Source: Flavobacterium sp.
GTDB taxonomy: Bacteria; Bacteroidota; Bacteroidia; Flavobacteriales; Flavobacteriaceae
Assembly (NCBI GenBank): GCA_014378065.1
Contig: JACMOK010000116.1
Span: forward strand, 1-41,689
Length of the DNA: 41,689 nt
Reading direction: 5' to 3'
The position numbers and the translations under genes are program-made. Shown here piece after piece: positions 16,984 through 24,961 of the stretch. The notes under the pieces are model-generated. The model was not told the DNA's origin, ran no database searches, and worked only from the letters and a program-made list of their open reading frames with translations. Numbering within the stretch: the first letter of the stretch is position 1; each line of letters opens with the position of its first letter.

Positions 16984-17052
16984 TAGGAGCCAATTCCTGC
17001 TATCGCCTATATCTTTGTTACACAAAGGATACCGGCTCCATCAGGGCTAGCC
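16984..17052. repeat. Dispersed intergenic repeat with palindromic core, copy A
   Basis: The outer arms are GGAGCC (16986-16991) and GGCTCC, then ATCAGGGCTA. The core ATCTTTGT-tac-ACAAAGGAT is a near-perfect palindrome. The element aligns with 32646-32729 along both arms (A-G-C-C, T-T-C-C, G-C-T-A-T, T-A-T-C-T-T-T on the left; A-A-A-G-G-A-T, C-C-G, G-G-G-C-T-A on the right), while the core differs in length. It fills most of the gap between the arginine decarboxylase and DHS-like genes. Confidence 0.75.
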
Positions 17053-17075
17053 TATGAAATTAAAAAAACGTTATC

Positions 17076-18047
17076 ATGACTAAAGGACCCATAAGCCAGT
17101 TTATAGAAAAACATTACTTGCATTTTAATTCGGCCGCTTTGGTGGATGCCGCCAAAGGCTACGAGCAACAATTGGCCAATGGCGCTAAAATGATGGTGAC
17201 CATGGCTGGCGCAATGAGTACTGCAGAGATCGGAAAGATTTTTGCTGAGTTTATCCGCAAAGACAAAGTGCAGATTATCTCTTGTACCGGTGCCAATTTA
17301 GAGGAAGACATTATGAATCTCGTGGCGCACTCGCATTACGAACGAGTACCCAATTACCGTGATTTGACCCCGCAAGAAGAGTGGGATTTGCTTGAAAGAG
17401 GATTGAACCGGGTGACCGATACTTGTATTCCTGAACATGAAGCCTTCCGACGTTTACAAAAACACATTTACAAAATCTGGAAAGACGCTGACGATAAAGA
17501 CGAGCGCTATTTTCCACACGAATTTATGTATAAGATGCTGCTTTCCGGGGTGCTGGAGGAATATTATGAGATTGATTTGAAGGACAGCTGGATGTATGCA
17601 GCAGCCGAGAAAAATTTGCCTATAATTGTACCTGGATGGGAAGACAGCACGATGGGCAATATATTTGCTTCGTACGTCATTAAAGGCGAGTTAAAGGCCT
17701 CAACGATGAAATCAGGTATAGAATACATGGTTTTCCTGTCAGACTGGTATCCGAAAAACAGTGCGAATGGCGTTGGTTTTTTTCAGATTGGCGGTGGTAT
17801 TGCCGGCGATTTTCCGATTTGCGTGGTGCCAATGCTTTACCAAGATATGGAAATGCACGACGTACCGTTTTGGAGTTATTTTTGTCAAATTTCAGATTCG
17901 ACTACGAGCTATGGTTCTTATTCTGGTGCCGTGCCCAATGAGAAAATAACATGGGGAAAATTAGATATCAAAACCCCAAAATTTATAATAGAGTCTGACG
18001 CAACGATAGTTGTACCGTTAATTTTTGCTTACCTACTAGATTTATAA
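17076..18047 (+). CDS. Deoxyhypusine synthase family protein
   Basis: A 323-residue member of the deoxyhypusine synthase fold. The NAD-binding and catalytic features are visible: M-V-T-M-A-G-A-M-S near the N terminus, S-C-T-G-A-N-L-E-E-D, P-G-W-E-D-S-T-M-G, I-G-G-G-I-A-G-D-F-P, S-Y-S-G-A-V-P-N-E, and the catalytic lysine Lys295 in T-W-G-K-L. Bacteria lack the eIF5A substrate of the eukaryotic enzyme, so bacterial members are thought to transfer the spermidine-derived 4-aminobutyl group to a small amine (for example homospermidine formation) rather than to a protein. Its position directly after an arginine decarboxylase gene supports a polyamine function. The precise reaction cannot be read from the sequence. 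The acidic-protein gene starts 4 bases after its stop. Confidence 0.85.
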   Translation: MTKGPISQFIEKHYLHFNSAALVDAAKGYEQQLANGAKMMVTMAGAMSTAEIGKIFAEFIRKDKVQIISCTGANLEEDIMNLVAHSHYERVPNYRDLTPQEEWDLLERGLNRVTDTCIPEHEAFRRLQKHIYKIWKDADDKDERYFPHEFMYKMLLSGVLEEYYEIDLKDSWMYAAAEKNLPIIVPGWEDSTMGNIFASYVIKGELKASTMKSGIEYMVFLSDWYPKNSANGVGFFQIGGGIAGDFPICVVPMLYQDMEMHDVPFWSYFCQISDSTTSYGSYSGAVPNEKITWGKLDIKTPKFIIESDATIVVPLIFAYLLDL

Positions 18048-18051
18048 TTTT

Positions 18052-18468
18052 ATGAAAAGAATTATTGTTGATTATTCCAAACTTACCAACGAAATCCTGA
18101 CGCTACTCGTCGAGCGCTTTCCTGACGGCTATGATGATTCAAACATCGTGCGGTTCAGAAACGCCCAGAACGAATTGATTGAGGCGGTTGAAGTGCGTAC
18201 CGAAGAAACTATTTATTTGGTAAAAGTAAGCACAAAACTCGCGAGTCGCCTTGAAAAATTTGATGAAGACGATGATATCGACGATATTGTAGAGCCCATT
18301 GATGCCATCAAAGGGATTGATTTAGAGGATGAGGATGCAGTAGATGACGACGAAGAAGAAAATGATTTAGCCAAAGATTCAGACGACACTGCCGATGGCG
18401 ACGATGACGATGACGACGATGATGATATCGCAGATGCAGTTGACGAAGACGACGACGACGATGAATAG
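18052..18468 (+). CDS. Conserved acidic protein with Asp/Glu-rich tail
   Basis: The 138-residue product has a folded N-terminal part (about 1-75: M-K-R-I-I-V-D-Y-S-K-L and V-E-V-R-T-E-E-T-I-Y-L-V-K-V) and a tail of about 60 residues that is almost all Asp, Glu, Ala and Ile, ending in runs of Asp. Such proteins are widespread in Flavobacteria without assigned function and are sometimes labelled DNA primase without support. It lies 4 bases after the DHS-like gene, so it is probably co-transcribed, and is followed by a strong terminator. The tail is encoded by low-complexity GAC/GAT repeats, which create a serine-rich shadow frame on the other strand. Confidence 0.8.
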   Translation: MKRIIVDYSKLTNEILTLLVERFPDGYDDSNIVRFRNAQNELIEAVEVRTEETIYLVKVSTKLASRLEKFDEDDDIDDIVEPIDAIKGIDLEDEDAVDDDEEENDLAKDSDDTADGDDDDDDDDDIADAVDEDDDDDE

Positions 18469-18480
18469 ATATTAAACCAT

Positions 18481-18503
18481 AGGAACTTACGAGTTCCTTT
18501 TTT
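18481..18503 (+). terminator. Rho-independent terminator
   Basis: AGGAACT (18481-18487) pairs perfectly with AGTTCCT (18492-18498) around a 4-base loop and is followed by TTTTTTTATT. It ends the arginine decarboxylase/DHS-like/acidic-protein unit. Confidence 0.85.
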
Positions 18504-18526
18504 TATTCTCCTAAAACATAAATAAT

Positions 18527-19006
18527 ATGTTGGCCTGCTTTGCACCCATTGTTAATGAGAACACTAAAATATTAATTTTAGGAACCATGCCTGGAGCGCA
18601 GTCGTTAGCAAAACTGCAATATTACGCACATCCACAGAATCAGTTCTGGAAAATTATATACAGCACCTATACTACCCATCCAGTAGCCGATTTGTTTGAA
18701 GAGAAAAGCGCGCTATTACAACAACACCACTTGGGTTTGTGGGATGTGTTGGCGTATTGCGAAAGAAGAGGAAGTTTAGACGTAAATATCAAAAACCATA
18801 CAGAAAATGATATTGCAGATTTGATCAGGCAGTTTCCGAAAATTAAAAAAATACTTTTTAACGGCAAACAAAGTTACCAATATTTTAAACGGAAATTTGG
18901 TCAGATTGAAGGTGTTAGTTGTCACGTCATGCCGTCAACGAGCCCGGCTCATACTATAAAATTTGAACAAAAATTAATACAGTGGCAGCGTGCTCTACTC
19001 GGTTAG
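18527..19006 (+). CDS. DNA-deoxyinosine glycosylase (uracil-DNA glycosylase superfamily, family 6)
   Basis: A 159-residue protein of the uracil-DNA glycosylase fold. Motif 1 is L-I-L-G-T-M-P-G-A near residues 15-23, followed by Y-Y-A-H-P-Q-N-Q-F-W, a signature of the hypoxanthine-DNA glycosylase family. The C-terminal motif is M-P-S-T-S-P-A-H. These enzymes remove deamidated adenine (hypoxanthine) from DNA and begin base excision repair in the cytoplasm. The length is normal. Its 3' end overlaps the convergent DinB-family gene by 12 bases. Confidence 0.88.
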   Translation: MLACFAPIVNENTKILILGTMPGAQSLAKLQYYAHPQNQFWKIIYSTYTTHPVADLFEEKSALLQQHHLGLWDVLAYCERRGSLDVNIKNHTENDIADLIRQFPKIKKILFNGKQSYQYFKRKFGQIEGVSCHVMPSTSPAHTIKFEQKLIQWQRALLG

Positions 19007-19525
19007 TTCACCCAAATAGCGTTCTTGAAAAACCTTTTGGTGGTGATTTTGGTGACCAACAATTACAAACCCCAAGGCTCTCACCGACATTTTATTATTA
19101 GAGGCGGTTCCCATTCGAAGCAACTCTTCCTCATTAAAACTACTATACAATGACAATGTGGCCTGTCGCACTACGGCAAGTTCCGTCAATAAATCTTTTA
19201 TGCTTCTGTTATTGGCCTGGGCTTGAACCGCGTAATCATCTTCTTCAAAACTTAACAAAGGCGACGGGTCATTTCTGGAAAAACGCAACGCACGGTAGCT
19301 AAATATCCGTTCGGCATCGATAAGGTGTTGCAAAATATCTTTGATAGTCCATTTGCCCTCTGCGTAACGATAATCAAATTTGTCGATTGGTATGTCTTGC
19401 ACAAAACGAATCAGTCGGTGTACAGAAATTTCAAGTTCTTCGATCAAATCAATATCGCCTACCATCGCAATGTATGGCAGGTAGCAAGGTGCGAATTCGT
19501 CGGTATTCAATTGTTTTACAGTCAT
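18995..19525 (-). CDS. DinB family protein
   Basis: A 176-residue four-helix-bundle protein of the DinB/YfiT type. The metal-binding histidines expected for the family appear in D-I-L-Q-H-L-I-D-A-E-R (about residue 66) and in V-G-H-Q-N-H-H-Q-K-V-F near the C terminus, with W-T-I-K-D before the first. Members are metal-dependent enzymes or thiol transferases, often of unknown substrate. The start lies 11 bases after the ppc stop on the same strand, so it is likely co-transcribed with ppc. A specific reaction cannot be assigned. Confidence 0.88.
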   Translation of the reverse strand: MTVKQLNTDEFAPCYLPYIAMVGDIDLIEELEISVHRLIRFVQDIPIDKFDYRYAEGKWTIKDILQHLIDAERIFSYRALRFSRNDPSPLLSFEEDDYAVQAQANNRSIKDLLTELAVVRQATLSLYSSFNEEELLRMGTASNNKMSVRALGFVIVGHQNHHQKVFQERYLGELTE

Positions 19526-19536
19526 AAATATTAATT

Positions 19537-22104
19537 TTAAGCAGAATTTCTACTTGCGTTGGTATTTCCGAACAGCGATCGGGTTACTAATTTTTGATAC
19601 GTTTTAATTAAAGCATCGTCGTGCTTGTCCGCTTTTTTTAATTCGTTAATTCTTGACAAAGCATATTGTTGGATCGTCAATAATGGTTTGACAATACCTT
19701 CCCTTACCGCAATAGAGGCTTTCCCATCGGGATAGTTCTCCATCAATTCCTGATGGCCGGCAATTTTAAGGAGATACGTTTTGGTTTGAAGAAACTCTTC
19801 ATAGATAATCTGCCAAAAAGCGCCAAATTCTGCATCGTCTTTCATGTAAGCGGTCAGCGGAAAAAAAGATTTCGCCAACGACATCATGCTGTTTTCAAGC
19901 AAAGTTCTAAAAAACAAAGAGGTATCGTATAACGCCTGTACTTTTGTCCATTGGTTGGTATTTTCAAAATATTTTAATGCCGTACCAACACCAAAAAAAC
20001 CAGGTACATTTTGTTTCAGTTGACTCCACGAACCGACAAATGGTATGGCTCTTAAGTCAGCAAAGTTAAGGGTTTCTGACTGCCCTCGTTTAGACGGACG
20101 ACTGCCAATATTGGTTTTAGCATAGTAATGCAGTGTACTCATTTGTTCCAAATACGGAATAAATTTGGGATGGTTTTTGAAGTCTGTATATTTCTGGTAA
20201 CCCAGCACGGCAAGTTCTTCTAAAATGGCTTTTTGCTCCACCGATAAGTCATTAGCAGGCTCAGCAAATACTTGATTCCGTGCGCCGGCACTCAACAAAT
20301 TTTCTAAATTGTATCTGCAAGAATCCAAAGTTCCAAAGTTAGAACTGATAGTTTGGCCTTGTACTGTGATTTGTATTTCATGATTTTCGATGGCCGAACC
20401 CAACGAGGCATAAAATTGATGGGTCTTGCCTCCACCACGAGCTGGAGGTCCGCCACGACCATCAAAAAAAATCACTTTTATTCCGTGCCTTCTCGATACT
20501 TCGGTTATGGCTTCTTTGGCTTTATATATGCTCCAATTGGCCATAAGATAACCGCCGTCTTTGGTTCCGTCAGAAAACCCAAGCATGACTGTTTGTTGGT
20601 TTCCTCGATTTCTGAGATGGTTTTTGTAAGACGGATTTGCATACAAAGCCTCCATAATTAATGGAGCTTGGTTTAGGTCGGTAATAATTTCAAAAAGTGG
20701 TATTATATCGACCTGCGGGTTTTCCCAATCGCAGCATCGAATCATAGCGAAGGTTTCCATAACCTGTCTCGCACTTTCACAATTGCTGATGATATAACGG
20801 TTACAACCCAATTCGCCATTATTGGTTTGGATCGTTTTCATACCGTATATGGATGCTAAAGTCGCATGAGTCATCGTCTCTGTGAACTCTGCAGGACTTA
20901 ATTTTCCATTTAAATTAGAAAGCCACTGCAGTTTTTGACTTTCATCATATTGCTCACGATAGTCAGGAAGTTGAGTAGCTATATTTTTAAATACCAAGTC
21001 GTGGATTTGGCTATTTTGTCGGATGTCGAGTGAGGCGAAGTGAAAACCAAACAGCTGCACTTTGTGGATTAGCGTATTGAGGTCGTCGAGGTAAAGCGAT
21101 TGGTGCTGCGCGATCACAGTAGCTTTAATATGATTTAATTTGGTTTTGAATTCTTCGAGACTGATGTAAATTTCCCCTTTGGAGTAAAAAACAGAGCGAT
21201 AGATTTTCGCTTCGAGTTCCGCAATCAGATCATCTACTATTGCAAAGGTTAACTTTCTTTTTAAATTCCGAAGATCTCTATAATAGCATTTCAAGATTGA
21301 AGTACGCAATCGGTCTGCCACTTTCAGCGTAATTTCGGTGCTTACAAACGGATTGCCATCGCGGTCACCTCCTGGCCAAAATCCTAAATTAAAAATGGGA
21401 TTGTAAATGTCATTTCCTTTAAAAATATTTTTCTGCAAGTAAGAAATCATCGCCCCGCTGGTATCGTAAAATACATTTTCAAGATACCAAATTAAACTTA
21501 CCGCCTCGTCAAAGGGCGTTGGCTTTTGCCGTTTAATAAATGGCGTCTTGCCGAGCTGCGACAACAATATTTTAATTTTGACCAAATCATCTTCACGAAT
21601 CGCGTTGGTAAGGTCGGTGATAATGCCCAACACGGCGCCAGGATAAAATTGGGTGGGATGTGCGGTCAGCACTGGTCTGACTTTAAAATTTTCTAAAAAA
21701 TGCTTTAATTCATCAACCTTTCCTTTGGCTTCCGCTTTTTCTTTAATGTCTCTTAACGATCCTCTGCCTTCAAGGTTGTTTACGATGGGAAAGGCGGCAT
21801 CTTCGATGGCATCAAAAAGTACGATTTGTCGTTCAATGAATTGAATAAACCGGAACAACAGATCAATGCATTCTCGTTCATCGGCATGATCAAGATAGCG
21901 ACTTACAAAAAAGTTTACAATTTGAATGGGTGTTTCAAGCTTTTTAAATCCTTTCTCGCAAACTTCGGCAAAGAGCGGCAACAGCACACCGGTATTGTCG
22001 ATGGCATCAAAAGGAAGTGTTAGAAATATACTGTTGTATATTTGATATTTGGAAAGCACTTCCTGATTAAACCGCTCTATTTTAGGTAACGTGTACATTG
22101 CCAT
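19537..22104 (-). CDS. ppc: Phosphoenolpyruvate carboxylase
   Basis: About 855 residues, catalysing PEP + bicarbonate to oxaloacetate to refill the TCA cycle. Signature segments in order are L-T-A-H-P-T-Q-F, F-W-P-G-G-D-R-D-G-N-P, F-D-G-R-G-G-P-P-A-R-G-G-G-K-T, G-F-S-D-G-T-K-D-G-G-Y and F-V-G-S-W-S-Q-L-K. Compared with the E. coli enzyme, G-R-G-G-T/S-V-G-R-G-G-G-P is altered and the C terminus is R-N-S-A rather than Q/R-N-T-G, a lineage variant rather than a defect. The frame is open upstream to 22137, but that extension overlaps the terminator of the upstream lrp gene. The start is therefore placed at M-A-M-Y-T-L-P-K (22104) or two codons later (22098). It is followed by dinB after 11 bases. 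Confidence 0.94.
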   Translation of the reverse strand: MAMYTLPKIERFNQEVLSKYQIYNSIFLTLPFDAIDNTGVLLPLFAEVCEKGFKKLETPIQIVNFFVSRYLDHADERECIDLLFRFIQFIERQIVLFDAIEDAAFPIVNNLEGRGSLRDIKEKAEAKGKVDELKHFLENFKVRPVLTAHPTQFYPGAVLGIITDLTNAIREDDLVKIKILLSQLGKTPFIKRQKPTPFDEAVSLIWYLENVFYDTSGAMISYLQKNIFKGNDIYNPIFNLGFWPGGDRDGNPFVSTEITLKVADRLRTSILKCYYRDLRNLKRKLTFAIVDDLIAELEAKIYRSVFYSKGEIYISLEEFKTKLNHIKATVIAQHQSLYLDDLNTLIHKVQLFGFHFASLDIRQNSQIHDLVFKNIATQLPDYREQYDESQKLQWLSNLNGKLSPAEFTETMTHATLASIYGMKTIQTNNGELGCNRYIISNCESARQVMETFAMIRCCDWENPQVDIIPLFEIITDLNQAPLIMEALYANPSYKNHLRNRGNQQTVMLGFSDGTKDGGYLMANWSIYKAKEAITEVSRRHGIKVIFFDGRGGPPARGGGKTHQFYASLGSAIENHEIQITVQGQTISSNFGTLDSCRYNLENLLSAGARNQVFAEPANDLSVEQKAILEELAVLGYQKYTDFKNHPKFIPYLEQMSTLHYYAKTNIGSRPSKRGQSETLNFADLRAIPFVGSWSQLKQNVPGFFGVGTALKYFENTNQWTKVQALYDTSLFFRTLLENSMMSLAKSFFPLTAYMKDDAEFGAFWQIIYEEFLQTKTYLLKIAGHQELMENYPDGKASIAVREGIVKPLLTIQQYALSRINELKKADKHDDALIKTYQKLVTRSLFGNTNASRNSA

Positions 22105-22123
22105 AATTTGAGCAGTAAAGTAA

Positions 22124-22154
22124 TAAAAAAACCCCAAGCTTTCGCCTGAGGTTT
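22124..22154 (-). terminator. Rho-independent terminator of the lrp-type gene
   Basis: On the - strand AAACCTCAGGC pairs with GCTTGGGGTTT over 11 positions (two G-T pairs and one T-G pair) around a GAAA tetraloop and is followed by a run of T. It separates the Lrp gene from ppc and rules out the longest ppc start. Confidence 0.85.
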
Positions 22155-22175
22155 GCTATTTTATTTAAATATTGA

Positions 22176-22655
22176 TTACATGTTTTTAAAAATCGTGTGC
22201 ATTAGTCTTTTTTTGTCATTGATACTTTCTTCGAGAGAAATCATGGTTTCTGTTCTGTAAACCCCTTCAATATCATCGATCATAAAAATAACATCCTTTG
22301 CATGTTTGGTGTCCTTGGCCCTGATTTTACAAAAAATATTAAACTTCCCGGTGGTTACATGGGCCACAGTTACAAAAGGAATTTCATTTATTCTTTCCAA
22401 AACAAATTTTGTCTGCGAGGTATTATTTAAGAAAACGCCCACATAAGCGATAAACGAGTATCCCAACTTTTCATAATCTAAGGTTAAAGAAGATCCCATG
22501 ATGATACCAGCATCTTCCATTTTTTTTACCCTTACGTGAACTGTCCCGGCAGAAATCAAAAGTTTTTTAGCGATATCTGTAAAAGGAACTCTGGTATTGT
22601 CGATTAGCATGTCTAAAATTTGATGATCTACCTCATCTAAGCGAAACTTACTCAT
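22176..22655 (-). CDS. Lrp/AsnC family transcriptional regulator
   Basis: 159 residues with an N-terminal winged helix-turn-helix (D-E-V-D-H-Q-I-L-D-M-L at 6-16, recognition region S-A-G-T-V-H-V-R-V-K-K-M) and a C-terminal RAM (ligand-binding) domain from about residue 65 (G-Y-S-F-I-A-Y-V-G-V, then T-G-K-F-N-I-F-C-K-I). The family binds amino acids and controls amino-acid metabolism as octamers or dimers. The direct target cannot be told; it is transcribed in the same direction as ppc but ends in its own terminator. A TATTTTTG -7 motif (22735-22728) lies about 73 bases upstream of the start, next to the stop of the upstream peptidase gene. Confidence 0.93.
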   Translation of the reverse strand: MSKFRLDEVDHQILDMLIDNTRVPFTDIAKKLLISAGTVHVRVKKMEDAGIIMGSSLTLDYEKLGYSFIAYVGVFLNNTSQTKFVLERINEIPFVTVAHVTTGKFNIFCKIRAKDTKHAKDVIFMIDDIEGVYRTETMISLEESINDKKRLMHTIFKNM

Positions 22656-22727
22656 AAAATATGTTTTATTGATTGTGTTACTGGCAACTTAATGTCTGCG
22701 TAAATTGTTTATTATATATTAAAAGGA

Positions 22728-22735
22728 CAAAAATA
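22728..22735 (-). promoter_or_regulatory. Possible -7 box of the Lrp gene
   Basis: TATTTTTG matches TAnnTTTG and lies immediately after the stop codon of the upstream M14 peptidase gene. The leader would be about 70 bases. There is no TTG at the ideal -33 distance. Confidence 0.4.
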
Positions 22736-23890
22736 TTAAATTTTTATTGTTCCATTAACGATTATCGTGTTTTTATCTAAGCAGAAATCTGCTTTTTGAT
22801 TTAATTTCGGAATATTTTCATTTTGATCTGAATATTCTGCACCTTCAGCATCGTATTCAAAATGTCCAAAATAATTATCAAGATCTTCTATTTTTGCGAA
22901 ATAAGCTATAAAGCAAATTTTACTTTCACTCAATTCTTCTTTGTACTGAAGGGCAAAATTCGTAATAATTTTGTTACTATCATAATTTATCTTAACATTT
23001 TTATAAAGTATGTCATAAAAAACGACTTTATTTTGAGGAATATTCAAATAAACGTCCTTTTCATTGCCAACTATAACGTTTTCGTTGTGTTGTAGTAATC
23101 CGGCTACTAATGCAATAAATAGGTATTTTCTGCTATGTTCTCTTTGATAATCATGATTAAAGTGACCCGCTTCGAATAAAATGGTAGGGATTTTTAAAAA
23201 TTGGAAAGCATCACCTGTGCAATTAATATTGAAGGCATCGTCAAAACGGCCTATCTGATTTGGAATCAATTGCTGCAGCACGGTATTCATTGAAACGATG
23301 AGTTGGACTGCCTTTAATCGTGTAGCGTTCATGTCTCTTTCTTGATTGTAAGCTGGCGCTAAAAAAGAAATTGTTGCAGGTTTACCTGTATCTCCTGCAC
23401 CAAAGATTGTACGTTGGTCGTGCAGGTTAAAACAGTAATGGGGTTTAAAATCGTCTAGGGCCTTTCGTAGAGCAATACTTTCTGGTTGTGAAAGATTTTG
23501 CGCATCGCGATTGAGGTCGATTTGGTTGGCGTTTTCTCTTGTGTAAACCTGAGCTCCGTCAGGATTCAACATGGGGATGCAGCAGAAAGTATACCGATCT
23601 AGCAATTGTTGTGCTAAAGTGGTCTTGCTGCCGAGCAGATTTAAAAAATCGAAAAGTGCTTTTGTTGTTGTACTTTCATTGCCATGCATTTGCGACCACA
23701 TTAAAATTCTTGTTTGGCCTTGGCCAATTTCATAAGCATAAATTGGTCTTTTAAGGACTGAGAAACGGATAACTTGGAGTTGATTGCGGGTATTAAGTTT
23801 ACTTAGAATCGGTTCAATATCATCTAGTGTTATGTATCTTCCATACAACTTAGATTCTTTGTGGCTCAGAAACAAGGCTTCATAATTCAT
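22736..23890 (-). CDS. M14 family zinc carboxypeptidase
   Basis: From M-N-Y-E-A-L-F (23890) the protein has 384 residues. The zinc-binding H-x-x-E motif is in S-Q-M-H-G-N-E-S-T, followed by I-D-L-N-R-D-A substrate-binding residues, F-N-L-H-D-Q-R as the second histidine and F-E-A-G-H for the catalytic glutamate. The C-terminal 90 residues are variable and may bind substrate. No signal peptide is visible from this start, so it is probably cytoplasmic. Upstream ATGs (23939 and 24013) would add hydrophobic residues, but a -7 box (23919-23912) lies inside that extension and argues for 23890. Members process peptides or modified amino acids; the substrate is unknown. Confidence 0.85.
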   Translation of the reverse strand: MNYEALFLSHKESKLYGRYITLDDIEPILSKLNTRNQLQVIRFSVLKRPIYAYEIGQGQTRILMWSQMHGNESTTTKALFDFLNLLGSKTTLAQQLLDRYTFCCIPMLNPDGAQVYTRENANQIDLNRDAQNLSQPESIALRKALDDFKPHYCFNLHDQRTIFGAGDTGKPATISFLAPAYNQERDMNATRLKAVQLIVSMNTVLQQLIPNQIGRFDDAFNINCTGDAFQFLKIPTILFEAGHFNHDYQREHSRKYLFIALVAGLLQHNENVIVGNEKDVYLNIPQNKVVFYDILYKNVKINYDSNKIITNFALQYKEELSESKICFIAYFAKIEDLDNYFGHFEYDAEGAEYSDQNENIPKLNQKADFCLDKNTIIVNGTIKI

Positions 23891-24208
23891 AAATTCAAGA
23901 CTTTTAGCAAACAAAAATAATCTATTTATGAAAGCCATTGTGTGTAAGTTAAAATTAAGAAACCTCCAATCAAATAATGACCAGAGGTTTCCAAACCAAT
24001 AAAACAAACACAAAATTATCTTAATTAACCATCGTAATCTTTCGCAGTTATTGTCATTTACGAAAAAAAGAAACAGCTGGTTTTAACCATTGCAGTATTT
24101 TTTTATACTACAGACAAATAACAAGTGAAAGCTTTAATTTCAGTGTATTAGCGAATCCTTTTAAAAATAAATTAATATAAATTACTATTTTTGATAAAAC
24201 ATTTTAGC
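23891..24208. other. Divergent intergenic region of the peptidase and methyltransferase-like genes
   Basis: About 320 AT-rich bases. It holds a - strand -7 box TATTTTTG (23919-23912) 22 bases before the peptidase ATG and a + strand -7 box TATTTTTG (24186-24193) 16 bases before the ATG at 24209. No open frame with coding character lies between them. Confidence 0.6.
24186..24193 (+). promoter_or_regulatory. -7 box of the spermidine-synthase-fold gene
   Basis: TATTTTTG matches TAnnTTTG. It overlaps the alternative TTG start at 24191, so translation should begin at the ATG at 24209. Confidence 0.5.
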
Positions 24209-24895
24209 ATGCTTAAACGATTGCTCAGCTATTTTATGCCGATAACAATTTATAGTAAAAGATCGAAAGTCAGCAAAAACCTTGAAATTAGCTGGAATAA
24301 AGGGAAGTTGGTTCTAGATTCCGAAAATACCAATTATTCTTACGGAAGCCTTCAGCAAATTTTAAGAAAAGGACTTCAGCATATTGGTTTTGAAACGATC
24401 AAAACCATGGACAATATTTTAATTTTAGGAGTTGCAGGCGGGAGTGTCATTAAAACCCTCGTAGACGAAATTCAATATAAAGGTCAGATTACCGGTGTAG
24501 AAATTGATGCCGAAATTATACAGATAGCAAAAGACTATTTTCGACTCAATGAAATTCAAAATCTAGAAATAGTCATAGAAGATGCTTTTACATTTGTACT
24601 TAAAACAAAAAAACAATACGATTTAATTGTGATTGACATTTTTCAAGATACCGTCATGCCCAATTTTTTATTTGAAACCTTCTTTATGAATAGCATTGAG
24701 ATTATTCTAAAGCCTTGTGGCGCCATACTTTTCAATACTATGATTCTAAATCAGAAGCAAAATCAAAGAAATGAGAAATTCTTGGGCGACTTAGATGCTC
24801 AATCTTTCACTATTGAGAAAATTCCGAGGATAGAAGAACACAATGAATTGATTGTGATCAAAAAAATAGAAATAAAAAAGAGGATTCCAAATTGA
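24209..24895 (+). CDS. Spermidine-synthase-fold SAM-dependent methyltransferase-like protein
   Basis: A 228-residue protein of the Rossmann methyltransferase/spermidine synthase fold. The cofactor-binding loop is I-L-I-L-G-V-A-G-G-S-V (about residues 71-81), followed by G-V-E-I-D-A-E-I-I and I-E-D-A-F. Where aminopropyltransferases have a D-x-x-D/D-P-x-G-P active-site loop, this protein has V-I-D-I-F-Q-D-T-V-M-P. It is therefore not a canonical spermidine synthase and may bind a different amine or act as a methyltransferase. The upstream TTG (24191) falls within the -7 box and is not used. A hairpin follows the stop. Confidence 0.75.
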   Translation: MLKRLLSYFMPITIYSKRSKVSKNLEISWNKGKLVLDSENTNYSYGSLQQILRKGLQHIGFETIKTMDNILILGVAGGSVIKTLVDEIQYKGQITGVEIDAEIIQIAKDYFRLNEIQNLEIVIEDAFTFVLKTKKQYDLIVIDIFQDTVMPNFLFETFFMNSIEIILKPCGAILFNTMILNQKQNQRNEKFLGDLDAQSFTIEKIPRIEEHNELIVIKKIEIKKRIPN

Positions 24896-24902
24896 AATCC
24901 TC
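24880..24902 (+). terminator. Hairpin overlapping the stop of the spermidine-synthase-fold gene
   Basis: GAGGATT (24880-24886) pairs perfectly with AATCCTC (24896-24902), with the stop codon in the loop, and CTTTCCC follows. The T tract is poor, so this is a modest terminator call. Confidence 0.4.
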
Positions 24903-24961
24903 CTTTCCCTAAAAACAAAGTAATCTAATTGGGTTCTTAGACTTTTATTTGCATTTTAGTT

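Noticed and set aside
18213..18545. Serine-rich 110-codon - strand frame
   Set aside because: It is the shadow of the Asp/Glu repeat codons of the acidic protein; the + strand frame is the conserved one.
24191..24895. True spermidine synthase
   Set aside because: The fold fits, but the aminopropyltransferase active-site aspartate loop is not seen (V-I-D-I-F-Q-D instead), so only the fold is claimed.
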